In this document: piece after piece, positions 18,601 to 26,734 of the stretch
Layout: the number at the start of each line of letters is the position of its first letter
How positions within the stretch are numbered: the stretch's first letter is position 1
NCBI GenBank assembly: GCA_963699055.1
Contig: CAVOTA010000002.1
Coordinates: 682,001 to 746,000 of the forward strand
Direction: 5' to 3'
Source: Bog-756 sp963699055
GTDB taxonomy: Bacteria > Actinomycetota > Acidimicrobiia > Acidimicrobiales > RAAP-2
Length of the DNA stretch: 64,000 nucleotides
Position numbers and translations under genes: made by a program
Notes under the pieces: generated by a model
What the model was told of the DNA's origin: nothing
Seen by the model: the letters and a program-made list of their open reading frames with translations, nothing else
The model's database searches: none

Positions 18601-19340
18601 GTCGTGCCGGCGAAGTCGTCCGGGGCGATCCTGTTGGTGTGGATCTTGCGGACCAGTTCCTCGTAGGCGGCCACGAAGCCCTGGAAGTCCTTGGTGTCGG
18701 CGTCGGCGATGCAGGGCACCAGCAGCGTGCGTCCACCGGACTTCTCCACGTCGACGGCCAGGCCGAGTCCGACGTGCTCGTGCCGGAGCACCCCCGGGGT
18801 CCCCTTGCCGTCGGCGTCGGGCACGAAGGCCGCATTCATCGTCGGGACGGCGGCGAGGGCGCGGACCACGGCGTACCCGATCAGGTGGGTGAAGCTGACC
18901 TTGCCGCCGGTCGTGCGCCGCAACTGGTTGTTGACGATGGTCCGGTTGACCTCGAGCAGCTTGGCGGGCACCACCCGGACGCTGGTGGCGGTGGGGACGC
19001 CGAGCGAGGCCTCCATGTTGGTCACGATGCGGGCGGCCGCGCCCCGCAGCGGTGTGGCACCGAGGACCCCGACGGCCGCCGCCGGCGCGGGAGTGGCCGG
19101 GACGGGGGCCGGAACGGCGACGGGAGCGTCGCCCACGACCGCCACCGGGGTGCCGGCCGGCCGGTAGTCGGCGAAGAACTCCTGCCACGACGCCGACACC
19201 GAGCCCGGGTCGGCGAGGTACTGCGCGTACATGTCCTCCACCAGCCAGGCGTTGGGGCCGAAGGCACCCGTGCCGGCCACCGCCCGACCTGCTCCGTCCT
19301 GACCCTGCACCGTCGCGTCTCCACCTTCGGGCGTGTCCAT
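15642..19340 (-). CDS. kgd: Multifunctional 2-oxoglutarate decarboxylase/dehydrogenase
   Basis: 1232 residues, the actinobacterial fusion of an E2-like succinyltransferase domain to a SucA-type E1, and about the length of mycobacterial Kgd. In order: short SucA-like N-terminus (NAWLVEDMYAQYLADPGSVSASWQEFFADY), Ala/Pro/Val-rich linker, acyltransferase domain with the STYDHRIIQGAESG motif carrying catalytic His-Asp, then the ThDP E1 domain (GMSHRGRLNVLANIVGK, HGDAAFAGQGVVAETLNLS) and transketolase-like C-terminus ending DLLVRAVG. It acts in the TCA cycle at 2-oxoglutarate, with lipoyl and E3 partners supplied from elsewhere. ATG 19340 follows GGAGG, with TAGGCT just upstream. It is monocistronic and divergent from queD. 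Confidence 0.96.
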   Translation of the reverse strand: MDTPEGGDATVQGQDGAGRAVAGTGAFGPNAWLVEDMYAQYLADPGSVSASWQEFFADYRPAGTPVAVVGDAPVAVPAPVPATPAPAAAVGVLGATPLRGAAARIVTNMEASLGVPTATSVRVVPAKLLEVNRTIVNNQLRRTTGGKVSFTHLIGYAVVRALAAVPTMNAAFVPDADGKGTPGVLRHEHVGLGLAVDVEKSGGRTLLVPCIADADTKDFQGFVAAYEELVRKIHTNRIAPDDFAGTTVTLTNPGTIGTVQSVPRLMPGQGVIVGVGALAVPPGFEAADPRKLAELGVGKTVTITSTYDHRIIQGAESGLFLAHIAECLMGGHGFYEQVFDSLEIPYEPVTWQKDDNSSVEDAEGSHERLIKQNHVQTLVNMYRVRGHLIAHLDPLDAEEVDLHPELDPLHYGLTIWDLPRLFVADGLAGKELATLDEILSVLRDAYCRTLGVEYMHIQDPEQKRWIQQHVEGVSAVTGPDVQRHILDRLNAAEVFERFLHTRYVGQKRFGLEGAESAIVILDALFDEAANEGLHESVMGMSHRGRLNVLANIVGKSYGEIFEEFEGNLDPESVQGSGDVKYHKGASGTFVARTGRTIPLTMASNPSHLEAVDPVVVGMARARQDALGGERGSGPRLVDGTGAPFPVLPVLLHGDAAFAGQGVVAETLNLSGLAGYRTGGTVHVVINNQLGFTTAPEAARSTVYPTDVAKMVQAPIFHVNGDDPEACARAARLAFGFRQAFHKDVVIDMVCYRRHGHNEGDDPSYTQPLMYKLIDAKRSVRKLYTEALVRRGDISLEEAEQALDDFAARLQAALDETRAEAEGAPPPPVNLPEYIQPDLTIPRIDTGIEPELVNRLATVVRSVPEGFVMHPKLARQFEQRDKVVADGEIDWALGEALAFGSLLAEGTNVRVTGQDTRRGTFSHRHAVLVDYETGAEHVPLEGLGTGGRFTIRDSLLSEYACVGFEYGYSVEAPNDLVAWEAQFGDFWNGAEIIVDNFLVAAEDKWGQRSGLVLLLPHGYEGQGPEHSSARIERFLTLCARGNLRVTQPTTASQYFHLLRSQVRVPDRKPLIVFTPKSLLRARQARSPIAAFTSGSFDEVVDDPAASDGLDRNGVDRVVLCSGKVAFDAIGRRDELGAAGAHVAVVRVEQLYPWPKDGLAEVLARYPRADEVVWLQEEPENMGAWNFVHSRLHRLLRDSHTLRHVSRAESASPASGSAALHRLELEDLLVRAVG

Positions 19341-19418
19341 GGGCCTCCAGCCTACCGGGAGGCCACCCCCTCCCCACCCCGGGAGGACCGCCGCGACGGG
19401 TCGATTAGCGTCGGCCCC

Positions 19419-19805
19419 ATGACCGCGCCGCGCACCCGTGTCACGTGCACGTTCGGCTTCGAGGCCGCCCACCGCCTGCCCTGGCACCCGGGCAGGTGCC
19501 GGGAGCTCCACGGCCACTCCTACCGGCTCGACGTCTCGGTCGAGGGTCCGCTCGACGCCAACGGGGTGGTCCTCGACTTCGACACCCTGAAGGACGTGGT
19601 CCGCACCCAGGTGATCGACCAGTGGGACCACCGGGACCTCAACGAGGTGCTCGACAACCCGACGGCCGAGCTGCTGGCCCGCGAGGCCTGGCGCCTCCTG
19701 GTCGACGCCGGCCTGCCGGTGGCCGCCCTGCGCCTGTGGGAGACGAGGGACTCGTGGGTCGACCTGGGCCCGGCCGGCCCGTCGGCACCACCCGACGAGG
19801 TCTGA
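19419..19805 (+). CDS. queD: 6-carboxy-5,6,7,8-tetrahydropterin synthase
   Basis: 128 residues, T-fold enzyme. Zinc histidines H18, H31 and H33 lie in EAAHRLP and LHGHSY, with catalytic Cys27 in GRCRELHGH; later EVLDNPTAELLA and the Glu region LWETRDSW complete the pattern. It would convert dihydroneopterin triphosphate to 6-carboxytetrahydropterin, the step before QueE. ATG 19419 has TAGCGT 7 nt upstream (19406-19411), so it may be nearly leaderless. First gene of queD-queC-queE, with a 2-nt gap to queC. Confidence 0.93.
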   Translation: MTAPRTRVTCTFGFEAAHRLPWHPGRCRELHGHSYRLDVSVEGPLDANGVVLDFDTLKDVVRTQVIDQWDHRDLNEVLDNPTAELLAREAWRLLVDAGLPVAALRLWETRDSWVDLGPAGPSAPPDEV

Positions 19806-19807
19806 CC

Positions 19808-20470
19808 GTGCCCCGTCACCTCGTGGTCCTCTCCGGCGGGCTGGACTCCACCGTGTGCACGGCACTGGCCGTCGCCGAGACGGGTGAGGCGCCCCTGGCG
19901 CTCACGTTCGACTACGGCCAGCGTCATCGCACCGAGCTCGACCGGGCCGCCGGCGTGGCCGGTCACTACCGGGCCGAGCACCTGGTCGTGCACCTCGACA
20001 CCTCGGCGTGGGGCGGCTCCGCGCTGACCGATCCGTCGGTCGCCGTGCCCGAGGCGGGCACCACCGACGGGATCCCGGCGACCTACGTGCCCGCCCGCAA
20101 CAGCATCTTCCTGGCCGTGGCCCTGGGCGTGGCCGAGGCCCGCGACCTCGACGCCGTGTGGATCGGGGTGAACGCCGTCGACTACTCGGGCTACCCGGAC
20201 TGCCGGCCCGAATTCATCGAGGCCTTCCGGGGTGTGGCCGCCGCCGGCCAGCGGCGCGGCGTCGAGGGTGACCCGATCGCCATCCGCACCCCGCTCATCG
20301 CCTGCACCAAGGAGCAGATCGTCCGCCTCGGCGTCGAGCACGGGGCACCGCTGCATCTCACCTGGTCCTGCTACCGGGGCGGCGACCACCCGTGCGGCAC
20401 GTGCGACGCCTGCGTGCTTCGGGCCCGGGGGTTTGCCGCCGCCGGGGTGGACGACCCGGCCCTGGCGTGA
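19808..20470 (+). CDS. queC: 7-cyano-7-deazaguanine (preQ0) synthase
   Basis: 220 residues of the PP-loop ATPase family. The ATP-binding loop LSGGLDSTV lies near the N-terminus (residues 8-16), followed by LTFDYGQRH. The C-terminal zinc motif CYRGGDHPCGTCDAC is intact. It makes preQ0 from 7-carboxy-7-deazaguanine and ammonia. GTG 19808 begins two bases after the queD stop. The stop overlaps the queE start as GTGA, so translation is coupled. Confidence 0.94.
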   Translation: MPRHLVVLSGGLDSTVCTALAVAETGEAPLALTFDYGQRHRTELDRAAGVAGHYRAEHLVVHLDTSAWGGSALTDPSVAVPEAGTTDGIPATYVPARNSIFLAVALGVAEARDLDAVWIGVNAVDYSGYPDCRPEFIEAFRGVAAAGQRRGVEGDPIAIRTPLIACTKEQIVRLGVEHGAPLHLTWSCYRGGDHPCGTCDACVLRARGFAAAGVDDPALA

Positions 20471-21297
20471 CCGGGCCGGACGCCTCCGGAGCGACCGCCG
20501 TGCCGCGTTCGGCCGGCGGGACGGGCCCCCGGGACATCCTGGTCTCCGAGGTCTTCAGCGCCATCCAGGGCGAGGCCGCACTCGTGGGCGAACGCCAGGT
20601 GTTCGTCCGACTGACCGGCTGCAACATCCGCTGCGCCTACTGCGACCAACCCGAGGCACTCGAACGCCGTCCGGGTCCGTGCCGGGTCGAGACCACGGCC
20701 GGGCGGCGGGACTGGTCCACCGCCTCGAGCCCGCTCGCCATCACCGACGTGGTGGAGGCGGTGGTGCGCCTGCGGGCACAGGTCCCCCACCACTCGGTCA
20801 GCCTGACCGGTGGCGAACCCCTGCTGCAGGGGATCCGGGTGGAGCGGCTCGTCGGCGCCCTGGCCGAGCGGTCCGTCCCGGTGATGCTCGAGACCAACGG
20901 CACCCTGGTCCCGGCGATGCGCCGGCTGGCCGACATGGTGGACTACGTCAGCATGGACCTGAAGCTCACCAGCGTCGACGGCGAAGCGGTGGCGCCCGCC
21001 ACCCAGGCCGCCTTCCTGGCCGCGGCGCTGGCCGGTGGCGCCGTCACCTGGGTCAAGGTGGTGGTGGGTCCGGACACCGACCCCGTTGCGTTCGACGCCG
21101 GCATCACCATGGTGGCGGAGGCGTCGACGGGTGCAGCCGCGCCGGTGGAGGTCTTCCTGCAGCCGCTCACCCCGTTCGCGACGGCCACGGTGGCGCCCTC
21201 GCCCGAACAGGTGCTCGCACTGCACGACCGGGCGCTGCGCATCCATCCGCGGGTTCGGGTCGTACCCCAGACCCACAAGGCGATCGGCCAGCTGTAG
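20467..21297 (+). CDS. queE: 7-carboxy-7-deazaguanine synthase (radical SAM)
   Basis: 276 residues. The radical SAM cluster motif is C-x3-C-x2-C (GCNIRCAYCDQ), preceded by the QueE-typical VSEVFSAIQGEAALVGERQVFVR, and followed by SLTGGEPLLQ and VMLETNGT. It ring-contracts 6-carboxytetrahydropterin to CDG. GTG 20467 overlaps the queC stop by four bases. QueD, QueC and QueE together take dihydroneopterin triphosphate to preQ0; FolE upstream of the pathway and any preQ0 consumer (QueF, Tgt) are not in the window. Confidence 0.93.
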   Translation: MTGPDASGATAVPRSAGGTGPRDILVSEVFSAIQGEAALVGERQVFVRLTGCNIRCAYCDQPEALERRPGPCRVETTAGRRDWSTASSPLAITDVVEAVVRLRAQVPHHSVSLTGGEPLLQGIRVERLVGALAERSVPVMLETNGTLVPAMRRLADMVDYVSMDLKLTSVDGEAVAPATQAAFLAAALAGGAVTWVKVVVGPDTDPVAFDAGITMVAEASTGAAAPVEVFLQPLTPFATATVAPSPEQVLALHDRALRIHPRVRVVPQTHKAIGQL

Positions 21298-21360
21298 CCC
21301 GACCCGGGCGCGTCGTCGGTCACCGGACCCGGACACCCCGCCCGGCCGACCCCCGGGCGC

Positions 21361-21405
21361 GACGGAGGGGCGGCCCGGGACGTACCCGGACCGCCCCTCG
21401 CGTCG
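21361..21405. terminator. Bidirectional terminator between queE and hup
   Basis: A strong GC hairpin lies between convergent genes. Outer arms GAGGGGCGG and CCGCCCCTC pair perfectly over 9 bp, with CCCGG bases pairing inside around the loop GGACGTA. It has no U-tract. Position and stem strength support termination in both directions. Confidence 0.6.
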
Positions 21406-21408
21406 GGT

Positions 21409-21723
21409 CTACTTGGCCTTGGTGATCTTCGGGGCCGGGGCCTGGCCGTTCACGACCTTCTTGAACGACGCGCCGGCGGTCACCTTGGGGCTCTTCGAGG
21501 CCTTGATCTTGATGGTCTCGCCCGTCTGGGGGTTGCGGCCGGTGCGCGCGGCACGCTGGGCCCGGTCGAACGTCAGGAAGCCCGTGATGACCACCTTCTC
21601 GCCCTTCGCCACGTTGGCGGTGATCACGTCCTCGATGCCGCCGAGCACGGTGGCGACGTCCTTGGAGGTCGCACCGGTGTGGGCGGCGACGGCGGCGATC
21701 AGATCGGTCTTGGTAAGCGGCAC
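21409..21723 (-). CDS. hup: HU-family DNA-binding protein
   Basis: 104 residues, a canonical nucleoid HU protein: TKTDLIAAVAAHTG, VITGFLTFDRAQRAARTGRNPQTGE (DNA-binding arm) and SKSPKVTAGASFKKVVN. A short C-terminal PAPKITKAK extension is all that goes beyond the HU core, unlike the long tail of the second HU gene at 35142-35903. GTG 21723 follows GGAGAA. Monocistronic, ending at the hairpin shared with queE. Confidence 0.93.
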   Translation of the reverse strand: MPLTKTDLIAAVAAHTGATSKDVATVLGGIEDVITANVAKGEKVVITGFLTFDRAQRAARTGRNPQTGETIKIKASKSPKVTAGASFKKVVNGQAPAPKITKAK

Positions 21724-21909
21724 TGTTTCTCCTTGGTCAAATGGAAGCCCTAACAATGCACGATCTGGCGACCCGATGTGCGCATACGGCGGGCTGGACC
21801 CCTGAACTGGGCGGTTCCCGGCCATCGGCGCACGGCGGTGGCCGGGCCGGGACCCCGGCGCCCCGGCCGACTGGCCGCGCCGACGCGGGGCCTGACAGGC
21901 TGGGCCCGG

Positions 21910-22746
21910 ATGCCCACCGACCGCCAGCTCGCCCTGACCGAGCACCTGCCCGACGACCCCGGTGCCGCCGGCCCCCTCGTGGTCCTCGTCCACGGCTCGC
22001 TCGACCGGGCGGGCAGCTTCGCCCGGGTCACCCGACGGCTGGGCGACCTGCACACCATCGCCTACGACCGCCGCGGCTACCACCGGTCGCGGTCGGACCT
22101 GCCGGTCCACGACTCCCTCGACGGACACATCGACGACCTGCTCGCCGTCGTCGACGGCCGACCGTGCGTGGTGGTCGGCCACAGCTACGGCGGCACGCTC
22201 GCCCTCGGAGCGGCACTCCGGGCCGGGGGCCCGGGTCCCGTCCTCGCCCTCGCCGCCTACGAGCCGCCGCTGCCCTGGCTCGGCGACTGGGCCACCCGGG
22301 GCGGCACCCGGACCGGTCGGGCGCCCCGCCCGGCCGACGAGGATCCGGGCGAGGTGGCCGAGCGGTTCTTCCGGCGCATGGTGGGCGACACGGCGTGGGA
22401 GCGGCTGCCCGAGGGGACCAAGCGGGCCCGCCGGGCCGACGGGGTGGCGCTGGCGGCCGAACTGGCCGCCATCCGGATCGACGTGGCGCCGTTCGCCGTG
22501 GAGCAGCTCGCCGTGCCCGCCGTGTTCGGGCGCGGGACGGCATCGCTCCCCCACCACCGCCAGGCCGTCGGGTGGCTCTGCGACCAGGTGCGCGACGCCG
22601 AACTGGTGGAGATCGAGGGTGCCGGGCACGGCGCCCACCTCACCCATCCGGACGCGTTCGCCGGATTCGTGCGGGCCGCCGTGGGCCGGGCCCGCCCCGC
22701 CGCGGACGGCCCGGAGGGCGCTCGGCTGCGGCCGGCGGACGGGTAG
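21910..22746 (+). CDS. Alpha/beta hydrolase
   Basis: 278 residues of the alpha/beta hydrolase fold. The oxyanion region is LVVLVHGSLDRAGSF, the nucleophile elbow VVGHSYGGTLAL has the catalytic Ser, and the catalytic His lies in GAGHGAHLTHP. A cap of about 60 residues separates the halves. The substrate is unknown. ATG 21910 was chosen because the conserved core begins 20 residues later; the frame stays open upstream but without family similarity. It is followed 9 bp later by the epimerase gene, suggesting cotranscription. Confidence 0.82.
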   Translation: MPTDRQLALTEHLPDDPGAAGPLVVLVHGSLDRAGSFARVTRRLGDLHTIAYDRRGYHRSRSDLPVHDSLDGHIDDLLAVVDGRPCVVVGHSYGGTLALGAALRAGGPGPVLALAAYEPPLPWLGDWATRGGTRTGRAPRPADEDPGEVAERFFRRMVGDTAWERLPEGTKRARRADGVALAAELAAIRIDVAPFAVEQLAVPAVFGRGTASLPHHRQAVGWLCDQVRDAELVEIEGAGHGAHLTHPDAFAGFVRAAVGRARPAADGPEGARLRPADG

Positions 22747-22755
22747 ACCGCCGGT

Positions 22756-23679
22756 ATGCACGTCCTCGTCACCGGCTCCTCGGGACTGGTCGGCACCGCC
22801 CTGGGCGGCGCCCTCGTCGCCGACGGCCACCGCGTCACCCGGCTGGTCCGGTCGGCGACGGCGTCGGGGCCGCCGCGGTCGGGCGGCGACATCACCTGGG
22901 ATCCGTCCGCGCACCGCATCGACACCGCCGCGCTGGTGGCCGCCGGGCCCTTCGACGGAGTCGTCCACCTGGCCGGTGCCGGGGTGGGCGACCGGCGGTG
23001 GAGCGCGGCCCGCAAGGAGGTCATCCGCTCCAGCCGGACGGACGGGACCGGCCTCCTGGCCTCGACGCTGGCCGCCCTCCCCTCGCCCCCGCCCGTCCTG
23101 GTGAGCGCCTCCGCCGTGGGCTACTACGGCGACCGGGGCGCCGATGTGCTGACCGAGACGTCGACGGCCGGAACCGGGTTCCTGGCCGAGGTGTGCGTGG
23201 CGTGGGAGTCCGCCGCGGCGCCGGCCGCCGACGCCGGCATCCGCACGGTGCTGCTCCGGACCGGGATCGTGCTGAGCGCGACGGGAGGGGCACTGGCCAA
23301 GCAGCTCCCGCTCTTCCGGCTCGGCGTGGGGGGCAGGATCGGCACGGGACGCCAGTACCGCAGCTGGATCACCCTGGACGACCACGTGGCCGCCGTCCGC
23401 CACTGCCTGGTCGAGAGCTCGCTGGCCGGTCCGGTCAACGCCACCGCACCCGAGCCCGCCACCGACGCCGAGTTGGCCAGGGCGCTGGGTGCCGCCCTCC
23501 ACCGGCCGGCGGTCCTGCCGGTTCCGGCGGCCGTCCTCAAGGCCGTCCTCGGCGCCGAGATGGCGACCGACATGGTGCTGTCCAGCCAGCGGGTACTGCC
23601 CGCCCGACTGACGGCGTCGGGGTTCACGTTCACCCACGGCGGCCTCGACGAGGCCGTGCGGTCGGTCCTCGGGCGCTGA
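22756..23679 (+). CDS. TIGR01777-type NAD-dependent epimerase (SulA/YfcH family)
   Basis: 307 residues, extended SDR fold. The dinucleotide motif is VTGSSGLVGTALGGAL at the N-terminus, and the family signature runs are VVHLAGAGVGDRRWSAARK, SASAVGYYGDRG, FLAEVCVAWE and the C-terminal domain with LPARLTASGFTFTH. The cell-division link suggested for some homologues is not established. ATG 22756 lies 9 bp after the hydrolase stop, with a TAGACC hexamer 6 nt before it. Probably cotranscribed with the hydrolase. Confidence 0.86.
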   Translation: MHVLVTGSSGLVGTALGGALVADGHRVTRLVRSATASGPPRSGGDITWDPSAHRIDTAALVAAGPFDGVVHLAGAGVGDRRWSAARKEVIRSSRTDGTGLLASTLAALPSPPPVLVSASAVGYYGDRGADVLTETSTAGTGFLAEVCVAWESAAAPAADAGIRTVLLRTGIVLSATGGALAKQLPLFRLGVGGRIGTGRQYRSWITLDDHVAAVRHCLVESSLAGPVNATAPEPATDAELARALGAALHRPAVLPVPAAVLKAVLGAEMATDMVLSSQRVLPARLTASGFTFTHGGLDEAVRSVLGR

Positions 23680-23717
23680 CCCGGCGCGTACCAGCCGACG
23701 GACGGCACAATGGGAGG

Positions 23718-24278
23718 GTGAGCACGTTCCCGGACCGGCACGGAACCGCCCTGGTGGTGGTCGACGTCCAGACCGGCGTCGTCGCCGGGGCCCACGCCCG
23801 CGACGAGGTGGTCGCCAACATCGGGACCCTCGTCGAGCGGGCCCGCAGCCGGGGCACGCCGGTGGTGTGGGTCCGCCACGCGGACGAGGACCTGGTCGCG
23901 GGGAGCGACCCCTGGCGGATCGTCGACGAGCTGTCGCCGGCACCGGACGAGGCGCTGGTCGACAAGCGCTACGGCGATGCATTCGAGGACACCGACCTGG
24001 AGGAGGTGCTGGCCGGGCTGGCCGTCGGCCGACTCCTGGTGACGGGCGCCCAGACCGACGCCTGCATCCGGTCGACCCTGCACGGTGCCCTGGTCCGGGG
24101 CTACGACACGGTCCTCGTGTCCGACGCCCACACCACCGAGGACCGGACCGGGTGGGGCGCCCCACCGGCGGACCAGGTGATCGCCCACACCAACCGCTAC
24201 TGGAGCCACCAGACGGCGCCGGGCCGCACGGCGGGCACGGTGGCCGCCGGCGACGTCGACTTCGGCGCCCTCGGATGA
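23718..24278 (+). CDS. Isochorismatase-like cysteine hydrolase
   Basis: 186 residues. The Asp-Lys-Cys triad of the family is visible as D16 (VVVDVQTG), K83 (VDKRYGDAF) and C116 (TGAQTDACIRST), the last with the cis-peptide region before it. Members hydrolyse isochorismate, nicotinamide or other amides; the specificity cannot be read here. GTG 23718 follows GGGAGG closely, and CACAAT sits 6 nt upstream at the leaderless spacing. It converges on the DMT transporter. Confidence 0.85.
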   Translation: MSTFPDRHGTALVVVDVQTGVVAGAHARDEVVANIGTLVERARSRGTPVVWVRHADEDLVAGSDPWRIVDELSPAPDEALVDKRYGDAFEDTDLEEVLAGLAVGRLLVTGAQTDACIRSTLHGALVRGYDTVLVSDAHTTEDRTGWGAPPADQVIAHTNRYWSHQTAPGRTAGTVAAGDVDFGALG

Positions 24279-24297
24279 CCGGCCCGGCCGGTCGGCG

Positions 24298-25236
24298 TCA
24301 GCCCGCGGTGCGGGGCCCGTCGGACGTCGCCGGTCCGGCCACCGGCCGCCCCCGGCGCTGACGCTGGAGCTTGTCCCCCGCCGCCGACTCGTCCTTGGTG
24401 CCGGCCACGAGAGGTGACATCGACAGCAGGAACACGCCGGCCACCACCACGACCACGGCCGCCACCTCCACCGGCAGCCGCCAGCCCGCCGTCTGGAGCC
24501 GGTCGTGGAACAGGTACACACCGATCACCACGCTGACCACCGGGTCGACGATGGTGAGCGACGCCTGCGAGGCGGTGACCGGCCCGGCGTGGAACGAGCT
24601 CTGGATGAGGAAGAGCCCGACCACGCCCGTCGCCACCAGCGCGTAGGGGACCCAGTCGACGAAGACGTGGCCCCACCCCTCGGTCACCAGCGTCATGAAC
24701 TGCTTGGTGAGGGCGGCCGACAGCGCGAAGAGGACGGCACCCGACGCGCCGAACATGGCGGCGCGGAACCATCGGGGCCCGGTGAACCCGAGTCCGGCGA
24801 AGACGGCGGAGGCCAGGCAGATCACCACGAAGACCGTGACCCAGGCGTGCCGCCCGGGGATCACCGCACCCCCGCCGGGCGACGACACCACCAGGAAGGT
24901 GGCCAGTCCGCCGGCGGCGGCGGCAGACCCGCCCCACTCCCGCCAGGTCAGGTGGTAGCGGAACCAGACGCCGAGGATCAGGACCAGGAAGAGCAGCTCG
25001 GTGGTGACGATGGGCTGCACCGAGCTCAGCTGGCCGAACCGCAGTGCCCCGGCCTGGAGCAGGAACCCGACACCGACCATGGCGATCCCGAGGAACCAGA
25101 TGGCGTTGGAGAGGGCGTGGCGGATCAGCTTGACGCTCATCACCGTGTCGGCCGGCGCGTTCTGCACGCCGATGCGCTGGAAGATGGCGCTCAGGGCGTT
25201 GGCCAGGGAGGCCAGCACGGCGAGGACGTAAGCCAC
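24298..25236 (-). CDS. DMT-superfamily (EamA-like) transporter
   Basis: 312 residues with about nine to ten hydrophobic segments. It starts MAYVLAVLASLANALSAIFQRIG and has the repeated EamA feel in the halves around VQPIVTTELLFLVLILG and LTIVDPVVSVVIGVYLF. The cytoplasmic C-terminus is short and basic. Exported or imported substrate unknown. GTG 25236 has TAGACA 6 nt upstream. Monocistronic, head to head with the acyl-CoA dehydrogenase gene across about 160 bp. Confidence 0.82.
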   Translation of the reverse strand: MAYVLAVLASLANALSAIFQRIGVQNAPADTVMSVKLIRHALSNAIWFLGIAMVGVGFLLQAGALRFGQLSSVQPIVTTELLFLVLILGVWFRYHLTWREWGGSAAAAGGLATFLVVSSPGGGAVIPGRHAWVTVFVVICLASAVFAGLGFTGPRWFRAAMFGASGAVLFALSAALTKQFMTLVTEGWGHVFVDWVPYALVATGVVGLFLIQSSFHAGPVTASQASLTIVDPVVSVVIGVYLFHDRLQTAGWRLPVEVAAVVVVVAGVFLLSMSPLVAGTKDESAAGDKLQRQRRGRPVAGPATSDGPRTAG

Positions 25237-25399
25237 GTCCAGTGTCTACCCCAGGCGCCCGTCGGGGCCCGACGACCGCCGTCCCCGGACGCCGCCGGAG
25301 CCATCGGCGGGTGCCGGGTCGGGCCCGGCCCCCGCCGCCGGGCCCGGATACGCTGGGCCGGCCCGCAGAGCAGGGCGCCGACACGAAGGGGACCAGGTC

Positions 25400-26650
25400 A
25401 TGACCGCCACGCAGCACGCCGAGTCGACCGCCGCCGAGGGCGGTGGCACGCCCGAGCAGTTCGAGACGGACGCCCGGGCGTTCCTCGACGCCAACGCCGA
25501 GCGCCGTCCCGAGGAGACCTTCGTGTGGGGTCAGGGATCCGAGAACGTGAGCCTCTTTCCCGAGCGTTCCCCCGAGCAGCAACAGGCCGACCTGGCCGCC
25601 TCGCGGGCCTGGGCCCAGCAGGTGTTCGACGCCGGGTTCGGCTGGATCACCGGGCCCGTCGAGTACGGCGGCCGGGGCCTGTCGGCGGACCACCAGCGGA
25701 CCTGGGGCCGGGTGGCGTCCGACTACCAGACCCCGTCGCTCGCCATCTACGGCATCGGCCTCGGCATGGTGGCGCCGACCATCCTCGCCCATGCCACCGA
25801 CGAGGTGAAGGAGGCCTATCTGCGCAAGATGTGGCGGGGCGACATCGTGGGCTGCCAGCTCTTCTCCGAGCCCTCGTCCGGCTCGGACCTCGCCTCCCTC
25901 CAGACCCGCGCCGTGCGTGACGGCGACGAGTGGGTGATCAACGGCCAGAAGGTGTGGACGTCGGGTGCCCAGGTGTCCGACATCGGGGAGATCATCTGCC
26001 GCACCGACCCCGACCTGCCCAAGCACCGCGGCCTCACCGGTTTCGTGGTGGACATGCACGCCCCCGGTGTGGAGGTGCGCCCGCTGCGCCAGATGACCGG
26101 GGGCGCCTCGTTCAACGAGGTCTTCTTCACCGACGTCCGGGTACCCGACTCCCACCGGCTGGGTGACGTCAACGGTGGCTGGACGGTGGCGCTCACCACG
26201 CTGATGAACGAGCGGGCCGCCATCGGCGGCGGGGGCGGTGGCGTCGGCCCCCCGGTCTCGACCCGCCTCATCGAGGTGGCCCGGGCCATGGGGAAGGACA
26301 CCGATCCGCTGGTCCGCCAGCAGCTGGCCCAGATCGTCATCAACGACCGCGTCGCCGGCTACACCAACCGCCGGGCCATGGCCAAGATCTCGCAGGGCGA
26401 GCTCCCCGGTCCGGAGATGTCGCTGGGCAAGCTGTCCCTGACCGCCAACATGGTGCGCACCTACGAGGCGCTCTCGTCGATCCTCGGGCCCAAGCTGGTG
26501 GTCGACACCGGCGAGTGGGGCACCTACGCCTGGACGCAGTTCCTGCTGGGCGTGCCCGGCATGCGCATCGCCGGCGGTTCCGACGAGGTCTTGCGCAACA
26601 TCATCGGTGAGCGGGTGCTCGGTCTGCCCAAGGAACCGGCCCCGAAGTAG
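25400..26650 (+). CDS. Acyl-CoA dehydrogenase
   Basis: 416 residues of the FAD-dependent acyl-CoA dehydrogenase family. Visible: CQLFSEPSSGSDLASLQTRA (FAD/substrate loop), GDEWVINGQKVWTSGA, the middle beta domain TGFVVDMHAPGV, and the C-terminal helical domain with MRIAGGSDEVLRNIIGERVLGLP. In many members the catalytic Glu lies in the C-terminal YEAL/GGSDE region; the YEALSS stretch is near residue 355. Chain specificity unknown. ATG 25400 follows AAGGGGACC. Transcribed alone. Confidence 0.92.
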   Translation: MTATQHAESTAAEGGGTPEQFETDARAFLDANAERRPEETFVWGQGSENVSLFPERSPEQQQADLAASRAWAQQVFDAGFGWITGPVEYGGRGLSADHQRTWGRVASDYQTPSLAIYGIGLGMVAPTILAHATDEVKEAYLRKMWRGDIVGCQLFSEPSSGSDLASLQTRAVRDGDEWVINGQKVWTSGAQVSDIGEIICRTDPDLPKHRGLTGFVVDMHAPGVEVRPLRQMTGGASFNEVFFTDVRVPDSHRLGDVNGGWTVALTTLMNERAAIGGGGGGVGPPVSTRLIEVARAMGKDTDPLVRQQLAQIVINDRVAGYTNRRAMAKISQGELPGPEMSLGKLSLTANMVRTYEALSSILGPKLVVDTGEWGTYAWTQFLLGVPGMRIAGGSDEVLRNIIGERVLGLPKEPAPK

Positions 26651-26734
26651 CGGCTGCCGGGCAGGTCCCTCCACGACGGAGCGGACACACGCCCGGGTGC
26701 GGTCAGCGCCGCTTGCTCCGCAGGTGGGCGGCGG

